Shown: one piece after another, positions 1 through 8,782 of the stretch
Layout of the letters: the number at the start of each line of letters is the position of its first letter
How positions within the stretch are numbered: the first letter of the stretch is position 1
DNA from: Nocardia salmonicida NBRC 13393
GTDB taxonomy: Bacteria > Actinomycetota > Actinomycetes > Mycobacteriales > Mycobacteriaceae
Length of the DNA: 64,000 nt
Assembly: GCF_001613085.1 (NCBI RefSeq)
Contig: NZ_BDBR01000022.1
Span: 109,151-173,150, forward strand
Reading direction: 5' to 3'
The notes under the pieces: model-generated
The model's input: only the letters and a program-made list of their open reading frames with translations
Database searches by the model: none
Told to the model about the DNA's origin: nothing
Made by a program: the position numbers and the translations under genes

Positions 1-2
1 CC

Positions 3-623
3 CGGATCGACGCGATGAGCCATACCTGGGGCACCGATGTGCCCCGGGTCGCGGGCACCCTGTGGTGGTGCATGGTCGCCTCGACCTTGGTCGAGCAGAT
101 CACGTTCGCCTACGCGGCGGGCACGCCCGCTCCGGTCGCGGCGCTCGGCGAATTCGACTGTGTGGTCCGTCCGGACGGCGGCGTCGAGCACGCGCGGTTC
201 CACCGGATGCCGGTTGATGCCGCCGGGCGCTCCGTGCGCTCGGATGTGGGTGGCGAGACCGGCGCGGCAGCGGCCGAGGAGGTCGCGACCGCCTTGCGCG
301 ACACCTTGACCGCCGTGATCTCCCAGGTCGCGGCGGTTTCCGGGGCCGGGATTCCCGCGCTGTGGGCGGTCGTCGCCGATGCCATCGGCAACCGGGCCCT
401 CGACGCGGGCGCCCCGGAGGCCGCGAGCCGGCTGGCCGCGGACGTGGGCCCGTGCCTGCCCGCACCACGGTTCGTCACGGTGGCGGGCCGTACTTTCGTC
501 CGCCGCGCCTCGTGTTGCCTGGTCTACGAGGCGCCCGGTCGACAGATGTGCACGAGCTGCCCCAAGCGCGCGCCCGCCGATCGAGCCGAACAGTTGGCCG
601 CCGCCGCGCGCGCTCGCTCCTAG
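3..623 (+). CDS. FhuF-like (2Fe-2S) protein, 5' end probably outside window
   Basis: The C-terminus carries a CC-x10-C-x2-C cluster (CCLVYEAPGRQMCTSC), the 2Fe-2S ligand pattern of the FhuF C-terminal domain, which is used in reducing or releasing siderophore iron. The N-terminal part (WWCMVASTLVEQ) also fits the family. The first in-window ATG is at base 15, but the frame stays open to the window edge and family members are somewhat longer than 202 residues, so the true start may lie upstream. It ends 118 bases before thrS and probably has its own transcript. Family assignment is fairly secure; the physiological substrate is not visible. Confidence 0.7.
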   Translation, partial: RIDAMSHTWGTDVPRVAGTLWWCMVASTLVEQITFAYAAGTPAPVAALGEFDCVVRPDGGVEHARFHRMPVDAAGRSVRSDVGGETGAAAAEEVATALRDTLTAVISQVAAVSGAGIPALWAVVADAIGNRALDAGAPEAASRLAADVGPCLPAPRFVTVAGRTFVRRASCCLVYEAPGRQMCTSCPKRAPADRAEQLAAAARARS

Positions 624-654
624 GTCCATCGACACGCCCCGTCGGCGGTCCCGA

Positions 655-660
655 TAGCAT
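655..660 (+). promoter_or_regulatory. Candidate -10 element for thrS operon
   Basis: TAGCAT matches the actinobacterial TANNNT -10 and would give a leader of about 75 bases before the thrS GTG. A short hairpin (GCAGG-atcc-CCTGC) lies at 668-682. No T-box specifier or antiterminator structure is visible. Confidence 0.4.
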
Positions 661-741
661 GGGCGGCGCAGGATCCCCTGCGTGACCGACGCTGCGCGAC
701 CTGCCGGATGACCCGGCACCGACGTCAAGGAGAACATTCCC

Positions 742-2814
742 GTGACCACCTCTGCACCCATCAGTCCCGTCGCTCTCGTTCGGGTGCCGGCCGGGACTAC
801 CGCGGGCGCAGCGGTGCGGGAAGCGGGCTTGCCCACGAAGGGCCCGGACACGGTCGTCGTCGTGCGTGATGTCGACGGCGCGCTCAAGGATCTGTCCTGG
901 ATCCCGGAGGAGGACGCCGACGTCGAGCCGGTTCCCACGAACAGCGAGGACGGGCGCAGCGTGATCCGGCACTCGGCCGCGCACGTACTCGCCCAGGCGG
1001 TGCAGCAGGAGTTCCCGGACGCGAAACTCGGGATCGGCCCGCCGATCAAGGACGGCTTCTACTACGACTTCCAGGTCGACAAGCCCTTCACCCCCGAGGA
1101 TCTGGCGAAGCTGGAATCGCGGATGAAGAAGATCATCAAAGGCTCGCAACGCTTTTCGCGTCGCGTCGTGGAGATCGACGACGCTCGCGTCGAACTGGCC
1201 AACGAGCCGTTCAAGCTGGAGCTGATCAGCGACAAGTCCGGCGCCAACCTTGCTGCGGATCCCGAGATCATGGAGGTCGGCGGCAACGAGCTGACCATCT
1301 ACGACAACCTGGACCCGCGCACCGGCGAGAAGCTGTGGGGCGACCTGTGCCGCGGCCCGCACATCCCCACCACCAAGTTCATCCCCGCCTTCAAGCTGAC
1401 CCGTTCCTCGGCCGCCTACTGGCGTGGCGACCAGGACCGCGAGGACCTGCAGCGCGTGTACGGCACCGCGTGGGAATCCACCGAGGCGATGGACGCCTAC
1501 CTGGAGCTGCTGGCCGAGGCCGAGCGCCGCGATCACCGCAAGCTGGGCCTCGAGCTCGACCTGTTCTCCTTCCCCGATGCGCTCGGTTCGGGGCTGCCGG
1601 TGTTCCACCCCAAGGGCGGCATCATCCGCAAGGAGATGGAGGAGTACTCGCGGCAGCGCCATGTCGACGCGGGCTACGAGTTCGTCAATACCCCGCACCT
1701 CACCAAGGGGCATCTGTACGAGATCTCGGGCCATCTCGACTGGTACAAGGACGGCATGTTCCCGGCCATGCACCTGGACGCCGAGCTCAACGAGGACGGC
1801 TCCGTCCGCAAGCCCGGCCAGGACTACTACGTCAAGCCGATGAACTGCCCGATGCACAACCTGATCTTCGGCGCGCGCGGCCGTTCCTACCGTGAGCTGC
1901 CGCTGCGGATGTTCGAGTTCGGCTCGGTGTACCGCTACGAGAAGTCCGGCGTGATCCACGGCCTGACCCGCGTGCGTGGCATGACCCAGGACGACGCGCA
2001 CATCTACTGCACCAAAGAGCAGATGCACGGCGAGCTCACCAGCACCCTGCAGTTCGTGCTCGGCCTGCTGAAGGACTACGGCCTCGACGACTTCTACCTC
2101 GAGCTGTCGACCAAGGATCCGAAGAAGTACGTGGGTTCGGACGAGCTCTGGGCCGAGGCCACCGAAACCTTGGAGAAGGTCGCCGAGGCTTCCGGCCTGG
2201 ATCTGGTGCCCGACCCCGGCGGCGCCGCGTTCTACGGGCCGAAGATCTCCGTGCAGGTCAAGGACGCGCTGGGCCGCACCTGGCAGATGTCGACCGTGCA
2301 GCTCGACTTCAACCTGCCCGATCGTTTCGACCTCGAGTACACCGCCTCCGACGGCACCAAGCAGCGCCCGGTGATGATCCACCGCGCGCTGTTCGGCTCG
2401 ATCGAACGCTTCTTCGGCGTGCTCACCGAGCACTACGCCGGTGCGTTCCCCGCCTGGCTCTCGCCGGTGCAGGTGGTCGGCATCCCGGTGGCGGAAAACT
2501 TTGTCCCGCACCTGGATTCGGTGATCGAGCAGTTGCGCGACGCGGGCGTGCGGGCGCAGGTGGACCGCAGCGACGACCGGATGCAGAAGAAGATCTTCAA
2601 CCAGACCGCGCAGAAGGTGCCCTTCATGCTGCTGGCGGGCGCGCGCGACGTGGAAGCGGGCGCGGTGAGCTTCCGGTTCCGCGACGGCACCCAGGTCAAC
2701 GGGGTGCCCGTCGCCGACGCGGTCGCCACCATCACCACCTGGATCGCTCACCGCGAGAACGCCTCACCCACCGCCGAGGGGTTCGAGGTCGTCTCGGCGG
2801 CGGTCGGGTCATGA
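742..2814 (+). CDS. thrS: Threonyl-tRNA synthetase
   Basis: Class II synthetase that charges tRNA-Thr in the cytoplasm. 690 residues with the usual order: N-terminal TGS domain, editing (SAD) domain with HSAAHVLAQ, catalytic core, C-terminal anticodon-binding domain. Zinc ligands are visible as Cys369 (MNCPMH), His406 (VIHGLTR) and His547 (MIHRALFG); motif 2 is RVRGMTQDDAH. The GTG start at 742 follows an AAGGAGAA Shine-Dalgarno. It overlaps the next gene by ATGA, so it heads the thrS-HIT-pgsA-patA-pimA-NUDIX run seen in mycobacteria (Rv2614c onward). A long antisense frame covers it and is a GC artefact. Confidence 0.97.
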   Translation: MTTSAPISPVALVRVPAGTTAGAAVREAGLPTKGPDTVVVVRDVDGALKDLSWIPEEDADVEPVPTNSEDGRSVIRHSAAHVLAQAVQQEFPDAKLGIGPPIKDGFYYDFQVDKPFTPEDLAKLESRMKKIIKGSQRFSRRVVEIDDARVELANEPFKLELISDKSGANLAADPEIMEVGGNELTIYDNLDPRTGEKLWGDLCRGPHIPTTKFIPAFKLTRSSAAYWRGDQDREDLQRVYGTAWESTEAMDAYLELLAEAERRDHRKLGLELDLFSFPDALGSGLPVFHPKGGIIRKEMEEYSRQRHVDAGYEFVNTPHLTKGHLYEISGHLDWYKDGMFPAMHLDAELNEDGSVRKPGQDYYVKPMNCPMHNLIFGARGRSYRELPLRMFEFGSVYRYEKSGVIHGLTRVRGMTQDDAHIYCTKEQMHGELTSTLQFVLGLLKDYGLDDFYLELSTKDPKKYVGSDELWAEATETLEKVAEASGLDLVPDPGGAAFYGPKISVQVKDALGRTWQMSTVQLDFNLPDRFDLEYTASDGTKQRPVMIHRALFGSIERFFGVLTEHYAGAFPAWLSPVQVVGIPVAENFVPHLDSVIEQLRDAGVRAQVDRSDDRMQKKIFNQTAQKVPFMLLAGARDVEAGAVSFRFRDGTQVNGVPVADAVATITTWIAHRENASPTAEGFEVVSAAVGS

Positions 2815-3365
2815 GCGAGAACCTCGCCCCCGACGCCGGCTCGATCGTCGACGCCGGGGCGGGCCAGCCCGACCGACTCCAGCGGTTGTGGACGCCGTAC
2901 CGGATGTCCTACATCACCGGTGAGGTCAAGCCCAAGGACGCGACCGGGCATCCGTTCACCGATATCCCGAAGATGTCGGACGAAGACGGCCTGATCATCG
3001 CGCGCGGCGAGAATGTCTACGCCGTGCTGAACTTGTACCCGTACAACCCAGGGCACATGATGGTGGTGCCGTACCGCCGGGTAGCCGACCTGGAGGACCT
3101 CACGACCGCCGAGAGCGCGGAACTGATGGCCTTCACGCAGCGGGCCATTCGCGTGATGAAGCAGGTCTCGCGGCCTGCCGGATTCAACGTGGGTCTCAAT
3201 CTCGGCGGCGTGGCAGGTGGTTCGCTCGCCGACCACCTGCACCAGCACATCGTTCCGCGCTGGGGCGGGGACGCGAACTTCATCACCGTGGTCGGCGGGG
3301 TGAAGGTGATGCCTCAGTTGTTGCGCGAGACGCGGCAGCTGCTGGCGGAGGCATGGGAGGAATAA
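2811..3365 (+). CDS. HIT-family protein, Ap4A phosphorylase type
   Basis: Histidine-triad protein of 184 residues; the triad is HLHQHIV near the C-terminus, with the nucleotide-binding stretch NLYPYNPGHMMVVPYR before it. The positional and sequence counterpart in M. tuberculosis, Rv2613c, is known as a diadenosine tetraphosphate phosphorylase, so removal of Ap4A made by the adjacent synthetase is a sensible inference. The ATG overlaps the thrS stop (ATGA), indicating translational coupling. Confidence 0.88.
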   Translation: MSENLAPDAGSIVDAGAGQPDRLQRLWTPYRMSYITGEVKPKDATGHPFTDIPKMSDEDGLIIARGENVYAVLNLYPYNPGHMMVVPYRRVADLEDLTTAESAELMAFTQRAIRVMKQVSRPAGFNVGLNLGGVAGGSLADHLHQHIVPRWGGDANFITVVGGVKVMPQLLRETRQLLAEAWEE

Positions 3366-3370
3366 GGACC

Positions 3371-4048
3371 GTGCTCAGCTTCTTCGGCCGCCAGACGTTT
3401 GCGAAAGCGACTGCGCCGCTGGGCAAAGCGCTCGTCGGGACGGGGCTCACCCCGGACGCGATGACACTGATCGGTACCACGGCGACCATCGCCGCCGCGG
3501 TGACCCTGTTTCCCTCCGGACACCTGTTCTGGGGAACGATGGTCATCTGGCTGTTCGTCATGTTCGACATGCTCGACGGGGCGATGGCGCGCGCCCGCGG
3601 CGGCGGCACGAAGTACGGCGCGGTCCTCGACGCCACCTGTGACCGGGTGGCCGACGGCGCGATCTTCGCCGGACTCGCCTGGTGGGCGGTCTATCACGAG
3701 CACAGCAAGCACCTGTTCGCGCTGACCTTGATCGTGCTGGTCACCTCGCAGGTGATCTCCTATGCCAAGGCGCGTGCCGAGGCCAGTGGCCTGTCCGCCG
3801 ACGGTGGACTCATCGAACGCCCGGACCGCCTGGTCATCGTCCTGGTCGGCGCCGGACTCACCGGCATCGGCGGGCACTGGGGGATCGACTGGCTGACCTG
3901 GGCCGTCTACGTGGCGATGTGGGTGCTGGCGGTGCTGAGCATCGTCACGGTGTTCCAGCGGGTGCTCGCGGTGCGCAATTCGCCGGGCGCCAGGGTGGTC
4001 ATCCCACCGGCGCCGCAGCCGGACGCGGCAGAGGGATCGGCGTCGTGA
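3371..4048 (+). CDS. pgsA: Phosphatidylinositol phosphate synthase (CDP-alcohol phosphotransferase)
   Basis: Integral membrane enzyme that joins inositol-phosphate to CDP-diacylglycerol, the first step toward phosphatidylinositol and PIMs. The CDP-alcohol phosphotransferase signature is complete: DMLDGAMAR, then G and DATCD. Several hydrophobic segments are visible. I prefer GTG 3371, which has a perfect GGAGGA nine bases upstream; an in-frame ATG at 3353 would lie inside the HIT gene and swallow that ribosome site. Its neighbours are the PIM acyltransferase and PimA. Confidence 0.93.
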   Translation: MLSFFGRQTFAKATAPLGKALVGTGLTPDAMTLIGTTATIAAAVTLFPSGHLFWGTMVIWLFVMFDMLDGAMARARGGGTKYGAVLDATCDRVADGAIFAGLAWWAVYHEHSKHLFALTLIVLVTSQVISYAKARAEASGLSADGGLIERPDRLVIVLVGAGLTGIGGHWGIDWLTWAVYVAMWVLAVLSIVTVFQRVLAVRNSPGARVVIPPAPQPDAAEGSAS

Positions 4049-4968
4049 GCCTCAAAGATCGAATGAGTGACTGGGGCTACGCCGCGGGCTGGGGTCTCGT
4101 GCGTTCGGCGCCGGAAGGATTGGTGCGCAAGGTCTTCGACCTCGGCGCCGATCGTGCGGTGAAGGGCGGCGGACCGCAACAGTTGCGCCGCAACCTCGCC
4201 CGTGTCCTCGGTGTGCCCGCCGATCAGGTGCCCGACGACCTGATGCGGGCGAGCATGCGCTCCTATGCCCGTTACTGGCGTGAGGCGTTCCGGCTGCCGT
4301 CGATGGACCACACAAAGATCGACTACTACGTCGGTGGCCTGGAGAATGTCGACGCCGCGCTGGAACAGGGCCGCGGTCTCATTCTGGTGCTCCCGCACTC
4401 GGGCAACTGGGACATGGCCGGTGTCTGGCTGGTGCAGCACTACGACAACTTCACCACCGTGGCCGAGCGACTGAAGCCGGAATCGCTGTTCGAACGGTTC
4501 GTCGCCTACCGCGAGAGCCTCGGATTCGAGGTGTTCCCGCTGACCGGTGGCGAGCAGCCGCCGTTCGCCGCACTCGCCGAACGACTGCGCCAGAACCGGA
4601 TCGTGTGTCTGATGGGCGAGCGCGACCTCACCGGCAAGGGCGTGCCGGTCGACTTCCTCGGTGAGCGCACCTGGATGCCCGGCGGCGCCGCGAAACTGGC
4701 CATCGAGACCGGCGCCGCGCTGGTCCCGGTGCACGGCTGGTTCACCGTCGACGAGGACGGCACCGAAGGCTGGGGCCTGAAAGCCGAACCGGCACTGGAT
4801 GTTTCCGGTGGCGTGGCGGCCGCGACGCAGGCGCTCGCCGACCGGTTCGCCGCCAATATCGCCGAGCATCCGGCCGATTGGCACATGCTGCAACCGCTCT
4901 GGGAGGGCGACCTGTCGCCCGAACGACTGTCGCGGATCACCGCGCAGGACACAGGGGGCCAGCGGTGA
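4045..4968 (+). CDS. patA: Phosphatidylinositol mannoside acyltransferase
   Basis: Member of the LpxL/HtrB-like lysophospholipid acyltransferase family that adds a fatty acyl chain to PIM mannose; equivalent in position to Rv2611c (PatA). The HxxxxD motif is LPHSGNWD and the second conserved acid is in GERDLTG. The GTG start at 4045 overlaps the pgsA stop (GTGA), giving 307 residues, the family's usual size. The frame is open much further upstream, but that part lies inside pgsA and is not coding. Acts at the inner face of the plasma membrane. Confidence 0.9.
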   Translation: MSLKDRMSDWGYAAGWGLVRSAPEGLVRKVFDLGADRAVKGGGPQQLRRNLARVLGVPADQVPDDLMRASMRSYARYWREAFRLPSMDHTKIDYYVGGLENVDAALEQGRGLILVLPHSGNWDMAGVWLVQHYDNFTTVAERLKPESLFERFVAYRESLGFEVFPLTGGEQPPFAALAERLRQNRIVCLMGERDLTGKGVPVDFLGERTWMPGGAAKLAIETGAALVPVHGWFTVDEDGTEGWGLKAEPALDVSGGVAAATQALADRFAANIAEHPADWHMLQPLWEGDLSPERLSRITAQDTGGQR

Positions 4969-6089
4969 AGATCGGGATGATCTGCCCGTATTCGTTCGAC
5001 GTCCCCGGCGGCGTGCAGGCGCATGTGGTCGAGCTCGCCCGGGTGTTCATCGAACGCGGGCACAAGGTGAGCGTGCTGGCCCCGGCCTCCGACGACACAC
5101 CGCTGCCCGATTTCGTCGTCTCGGCGGGTCGCGCGGTCGCGATTCCCTACAACGGGTCGGTGGCGCGGTTGTCGTTCGGTCCGATGGCCTACACCAGGAT
5201 CCGCCGCTGGATCGACAGTAACGACTTCGACGTGCTGCACATCCACGAACCCAACGCCCCGAGCCTGTCGATGCTGGCGCTCAAGATCGCCGAGGGCCCG
5301 ATCGTGGCGACCTTCCACACCTCGACCACGAAGTCGTTGGTGCTCAGCACTTTTCAGGGTGTGCTCCGCCCGTATCACGAGAAGATCAGCGGGCGGATCG
5401 CCGTCTCCGAGCTGGCAAGGCGCTGGCAGGTCGAGGCGCTCGGATCCGACGCGGTGGAGATTCCCAACGGTGTCGATGTGTCCGCGTTCGCGCTCGGCGA
5501 GCCGCTCGACGGATATCCGCGCGCGGGCCGCACGGTGCTGTTCCTCGGTCGCTACGACGAACCGCGCAAGGGCATGGATGTGCTGCTCGGCGCCCTGCCC
5601 GCGCTCATCGAACACCATCCCGATGTGGAGATCCTCATCGTCGGGCGCGGCGACGAGGACCGGCTGCGCCGCGAGGCGGGCGAGCACGCGGGGCACCTGC
5701 GGTTCCTCGGACAGGTCTCCGATGCGGAGAAGGCCGCCGCGCTGCGCAGCGCCGATGTGTACGTCGCGCCGAATCTGGGCGGGGAGAGCTTCGGCATCAT
5801 CCTGATCGAGGCGATGGCCGCGGGCACCCCGGTGGTCGCCAGTGAACTCGACGCCTTCCGGCGGGTGCTGCGCGACGGCACCGCGGGCCTGCTCACCCCG
5901 ATCGGTGACTCCGCCGCGCTCGCCGCCGCCATCGACACCCTGCTCACCGACGACGAGACGCGCGAACGCCTGGTCAGCACCGCCACCCAGGTGGTCGCGG
6001 GCTACGACTGGCCGGTCGTGGCCGAACAGATCCTGCGGGTGTACGAAACTGTCACCGTCGGCGACAACCGGGTGCGGGCCGCCGGATGA
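4965..6089 (+). CDS. pimA: GDP-mannose-dependent phosphatidylinositol alpha-mannosyltransferase
   Basis: GT4 (GT-B fold) glycosyltransferase of 374 residues that transfers mannose from GDP-mannose to phosphatidylinositol. The N-terminus MKIGMICPYSFDVPGGVQAH is the acceptor-side glycine-rich loop; the C-terminal donor site has the E-x7-E motif (ESFGIILIEAMAAGTPVV). The GTG start at 4965 overlaps the preceding stop (GTGA), so it is translated as part of the pgsA-patA-pimA unit. Confidence 0.95.
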   Translation: MKIGMICPYSFDVPGGVQAHVVELARVFIERGHKVSVLAPASDDTPLPDFVVSAGRAVAIPYNGSVARLSFGPMAYTRIRRWIDSNDFDVLHIHEPNAPSLSMLALKIAEGPIVATFHTSTTKSLVLSTFQGVLRPYHEKISGRIAVSELARRWQVEALGSDAVEIPNGVDVSAFALGEPLDGYPRAGRTVLFLGRYDEPRKGMDVLLGALPALIEHHPDVEILIVGRGDEDRLRREAGEHAGHLRFLGQVSDAEKAAALRSADVYVAPNLGGESFGIILIEAMAAGTPVVASELDAFRRVLRDGTAGLLTPIGDSAALAAAIDTLLTDDETRERLVSTATQVVAGYDWPVVAEQILRVYETVTVGDNRVRAAG

Positions 6090-7135
6090 TCACCTTCTCC
6101 GCGACCACCGTTCTCGTTCTCGGGCTGATCGCCCTGCTCGTGCTCGCCCTCGGCGTGTGGGCCTACTCCACGGCGAACCGGCTCGACCGGCTGCACGTGC
6201 GTTCCGATCAGTCCTGGCAGGCCCTCGATGCCGCGCTCGCCCGCCGGGCCGTGGTGGCGCGCGCGGTGGCGATGTCGGAGGCCGGGCCGGTGAGTACCGA
6301 TCCCCGCCGAGCCGAACGGGCCTCCCGGCTCGCCACCCTCGCCGATCGTGCCGAACGTGCCGACCGCGGTGACCGGGAAACGATCGAGAATCAGCTCTCC
6401 GCCGCGCTGTCCCTGGTCGAGATCGACCACCTGCGACCCCAGTTGGTCGCCGAACTCGCCGACGCCGAGGCCCGCGTGCTCATCGCGCGCCGCTTCCACA
6501 ACGACGCCGTGCGCGACACCCTGGCCCTGCGCACCCGCAGGCCCGTACGCATCCTGCACCTCGGCGGCACCGCACCGCTGCCGCACTACTTCGAGATCAC
6601 CGAGCGCGCGACGCCCGCCGCCGCGACCGGCCTCGTCGTGCACACCACCCGCACCTCCGCGCGGGTGATGCTGCTCGACGAGCAGAACCGGGTCCTGCTG
6701 CTGCGCGGCCACGACCCGATGATCCCCGAGGTGGCCTTCTGGTTCACCGTCGGCGGCGGGGTCGAACCGGGGGAGAACCTGCGCGACGCCGCGGTCCGCG
6801 AGATCTACGAGGAAACCGGTCAGCGTGTCGACCCCGCGTCGCTGCGCGGCCCGCTGTGGCGACGCGTGGCGGTGTTCCCATTCAACGGCGAACTGATCCG
6901 CTCCGAGGAACTGTTCTTCACCCTGCGCTCGCCGGGTTTCCACTGGAGCCCGGCCGACCTCACGGCCCTGGAGCGTCGCACGATCACCGATCACCGCTGG
7001 TGCACCGCCGACGACATCCGCGCGCTCGATGCCGCGGGCGAAGCGGTGTACCCGTACCACCTCGACGAGTTGCTCGTCGAGGCCGTCACCGCGGCCGAGG
7101 ACGATGCCGAGCACGTGGTCCGCTCCATCCGCTGA
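6086..7135 (+). CDS. Membrane-anchored NUDIX hydrolase
   Basis: 349 residues. The N-terminus is one transmembrane segment (VLVLGLIALLVLALGVWAY) followed by a LemA-like helical stretch (DRLHVRSDQSWQALDAALARR). The C-terminal half is a NUDIX domain with an intact box, GGVEPGENLRDAAVREIYEE followed by TGQ. It overlaps pimA by ATGA and corresponds to Rv2609c. The box predicts hydrolysis of a nucleoside diphosphate derivative; the substrate cannot be read from sequence. A link to GDP-mannose or PIM metabolism is inferred from context only. Confidence 0.85.
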   Translation: MITFSATTVLVLGLIALLVLALGVWAYSTANRLDRLHVRSDQSWQALDAALARRAVVARAVAMSEAGPVSTDPRRAERASRLATLADRAERADRGDRETIENQLSAALSLVEIDHLRPQLVAELADAEARVLIARRFHNDAVRDTLALRTRRPVRILHLGGTAPLPHYFEITERATPAAATGLVVHTTRTSARVMLLDEQNRVLLLRGHDPMIPEVAFWFTVGGGVEPGENLRDAAVREIYEETGQRVDPASLRGPLWRRVAVFPFNGELIRSEELFFTLRSPGFHWSPADLTALERRTITDHRWCTADDIRALDAAGEAVYPYHLDELLVEAVTAAEDDAEHVVRSIR

Positions 7136-7177
7136 CGCACACGCGGATAACCCCGTGCGTCTGTGTCCGGCCGTTGT

Positions 7178-7183
7178 TACGGT
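7178..7183 (+). promoter_or_regulatory. -10 element of the exporter transcript
   Basis: TACGGT fits TANNNT and lies six bases before a GTG at 7190 that opens a ten-codon reading frame, so transcription would begin at or near that GTG. Confidence 0.4.
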
Positions 7184-7189
7184 GAGGGC

Positions 7190-7219
7190 GTGAATTCTCC
7201 GGAGGCGTCGAGAAGGTAG
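7190..7219 (+). CDS. Candidate leader peptide upstream of the MFS exporter
   Basis: A short frame, GTG plus eight codons and TAG, encoding (M)NSPEASRR. It begins just after a -10 element, so it could be translated from a leaderless 5' end. Its stop codon touches the first base of an 11-bp hairpin. Short peptides of this kind regulate ribosome-targeting drug resistance genes by attenuation, and the downstream gene is a Cmx-type exporter. Existence and function are inferred. Confidence 0.35.
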   Translation: MNSPEASRR

Positions 7220-7244
7220 CCGTCCGGCCTACGGGCTGGGCGGC
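7219..7244 (+). promoter_or_regulatory. 11-bp leader hairpin with TACG loop
   Basis: The arms gccgtccggcc and ggctgggcggc pair over all 11 positions (two G-U) around the loop tacg, starting at the last base of the leader stop codon. No T-run follows, so it may control ribosome access or Rho rather than act as an intrinsic terminator. A second weaker hairpin (ccgg-gtaa-ccgg inside cgtcg/cgacg) lies around 7258-7290. Confidence 0.45.
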
Positions 7245-7410
7245 GTTGTGTGGGTGCGCGTCGTCGGCCGGGTAACCGGTGCGACGTGTCTTCCGCAACG
7301 CCGGACGATCGTCGATTTCTCGCGGCCAGGCCCCTTTTCGCCTGGTTTCGCCATCGTCTCGGACGCCGCGCTCGCGGTGTGGCGTCCCGGTATCGGGAGA
7401 GTTGATATTC

Positions 7411-8598
7411 ATGCCCATCGGGGTTTTCGTGCTGGCTGTCGCCGTTTTCGCGCAGGGCACATCGGAATTCATGATGTCGGGGCTGGTGGCGCGGACCGCC
7501 GCCGACTTCGGGGTCTCGCTCGGGACCGTGGGGTTGCTGACCTCGCTGTACGCCGTCGGTATGGTGCTCGGCGCGCCGACCATGGCGGCCACAGCGGGTC
7601 GCCGGCCGCTACGGCGTTCGGCCACAACATTTCTCGCGCTGTTCTGTCTCGCGCACGTCGTCGGTGCCGTCACCACCGAGTTCGGGGTGTTGGTGGCGAC
7701 GCGGGTCATCGCCGCGGTGGCCAACGCGGGGTTTCTGGCGGTCGTTCTGGCCGCCCTGCCTCGGTTGGTCGGTGCGGCGCAGATCGGGCGGGCCACCTCG
7801 GTCATCGTGTCGGGGGTGACGGTGGCCTGCATCGCGGGTGTTCCCGCCGGAACGGTGCTCGGTCAGCTGTGGGGGTGGCGCTCGGCGTTCTGGGCGGTGG
7901 CCGTGGTCGGTGCGGGGGTGCTCGTCGCGATGGTGCTGACGCTGCCGCTCGACGATAGAGACCGGTCGACGGTGTCGATTCCCTCGGTGCGGTCCGAGTG
8001 GGCTGTGCTCGGCGTGCGGCGGGTGCGGGCGGCTGTCGTCGTCGGGATCCTGGTCAATGCCGCCACTTTCGCCGGTTTCACGTATCTCGGCACGATCACC
8101 GCGCAGCTCGCGGGACAGGACAGCGGGTGGGTTCCGGTCGTGCTGGCCGTGTTCGGGATCGGCTCGTTCGCGGGCGTCACGCTGGCCGGTCGCCACAGTG
8201 ACCGCCACGGCGAGCGCATCATCGGTGTCGGGACGGTAGGCCTGGTCGGCGTCTGGGCGCTGGCCGCGCTGACGGCAGAGTCGATCGCCGCGGTGGTGAT
8301 CATGACGTTCGTCGTGGGTGCTGTCGCATTCGGTGTCGGGTCGACGTTGATCGCGACGATCGTGCGGTCCGCCACCCCTGTGGCACCTCGCTCGGCCGGT
8401 GCGTTGGCCACCACCGCGCTCAATATCGGTGCGGTCCTCGGTCCCGTCACCGCCGGGGTGATCGTCGATCGGGTCGGTGATCCGGTCGCCGCGCTGTGGT
8501 GCGGCGCCGCATCGGCCGCCGTCGCAGCGGTGATCGTGCTGGTCGGTCGCCGCGGGCGTCATCCGGCGCCGGACGAGGTCGGAGTCGACGTGCGGTGA
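7411..8598 (+). CDS. MFS drug exporter, Cmx/CmrA-like chloramphenicol family
   Basis: Twelve-segment major facilitator of 395 residues. The N-terminus (FVLAVAVFAQGTSEFMMSGL) and the first-loop region are very close to the Cmx/CmrA/CmlR chloramphenicol efflux group of actinobacteria. The ATG at 7411 has GGGAGA about ten bases upstream; the frame runs further upstream but through leader sequence. The gene is monocistronic with a 220-base leader containing a mini-ORF and hairpin. Proton-coupled export of chloramphenicol-like compounds is inferred from family; the true substrate may differ. Confidence 0.8.
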   Translation: MPIGVFVLAVAVFAQGTSEFMMSGLVARTAADFGVSLGTVGLLTSLYAVGMVLGAPTMAATAGRRPLRRSATTFLALFCLAHVVGAVTTEFGVLVATRVIAAVANAGFLAVVLAALPRLVGAAQIGRATSVIVSGVTVACIAGVPAGTVLGQLWGWRSAFWAVAVVGAGVLVAMVLTLPLDDRDRSTVSIPSVRSEWAVLGVRRVRAAVVVGILVNAATFAGFTYLGTITAQLAGQDSGWVPVVLAVFGIGSFAGVTLAGRHSDRHGERIIGVGTVGLVGVWALAALTAESIAAVVIMTFVVGAVAFGVGSTLIATIVRSATPVAPRSAGALATTALNIGAVLGPVTAGVIVDRVGDPVAALWCGAASAAVAAVIVLVGRRGRHPAPDEVGVDVR

Positions 8599-8720
8599 AT
8601 CACGTCGGACCCCGGCGGGGCCCTCGGACCAGGCCAGCTGGGGGCGGAGTTCGCATCGCCGCTGGTCGTGACAAGGCCAGTGGTGCTCAACTGGCTATGA
8701 AGGCCGAATTCGGGCAGATC

Positions 8721-8726
8721 TAGAAT
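8721..8726 (+). promoter_or_regulatory. -10 element of pdxS
   Basis: TAGAAT lies 57 bases before the pdxS GTG. No convincing -35 is seen. The region 8599-8782 contains nothing else recognisable. Confidence 0.45.
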
Positions 8727-8782
8727 CGACGGTGACCCGAACCCGAGCGACTTGATTGGCGCCCATGACACAGGAGACATTC

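Noticed and set aside
661..741. T-box riboswitch before thrS
   Set aside because: Leader is too short and no T-box sequence or specifier loop is visible.
475..2751. 758-codon open frame antisense to thrS
   Set aside because: It mirrors the thrS reading frame in high-GC DNA, has repetitive His/Arg/Gly composition and no family resemblance.
3682..4044. Upstream extension of the PIM acyltransferase frame
   Set aside because: It lies wholly inside pgsA in another frame; GTG 4045 overlaps the pgsA stop in the style of the whole operon.
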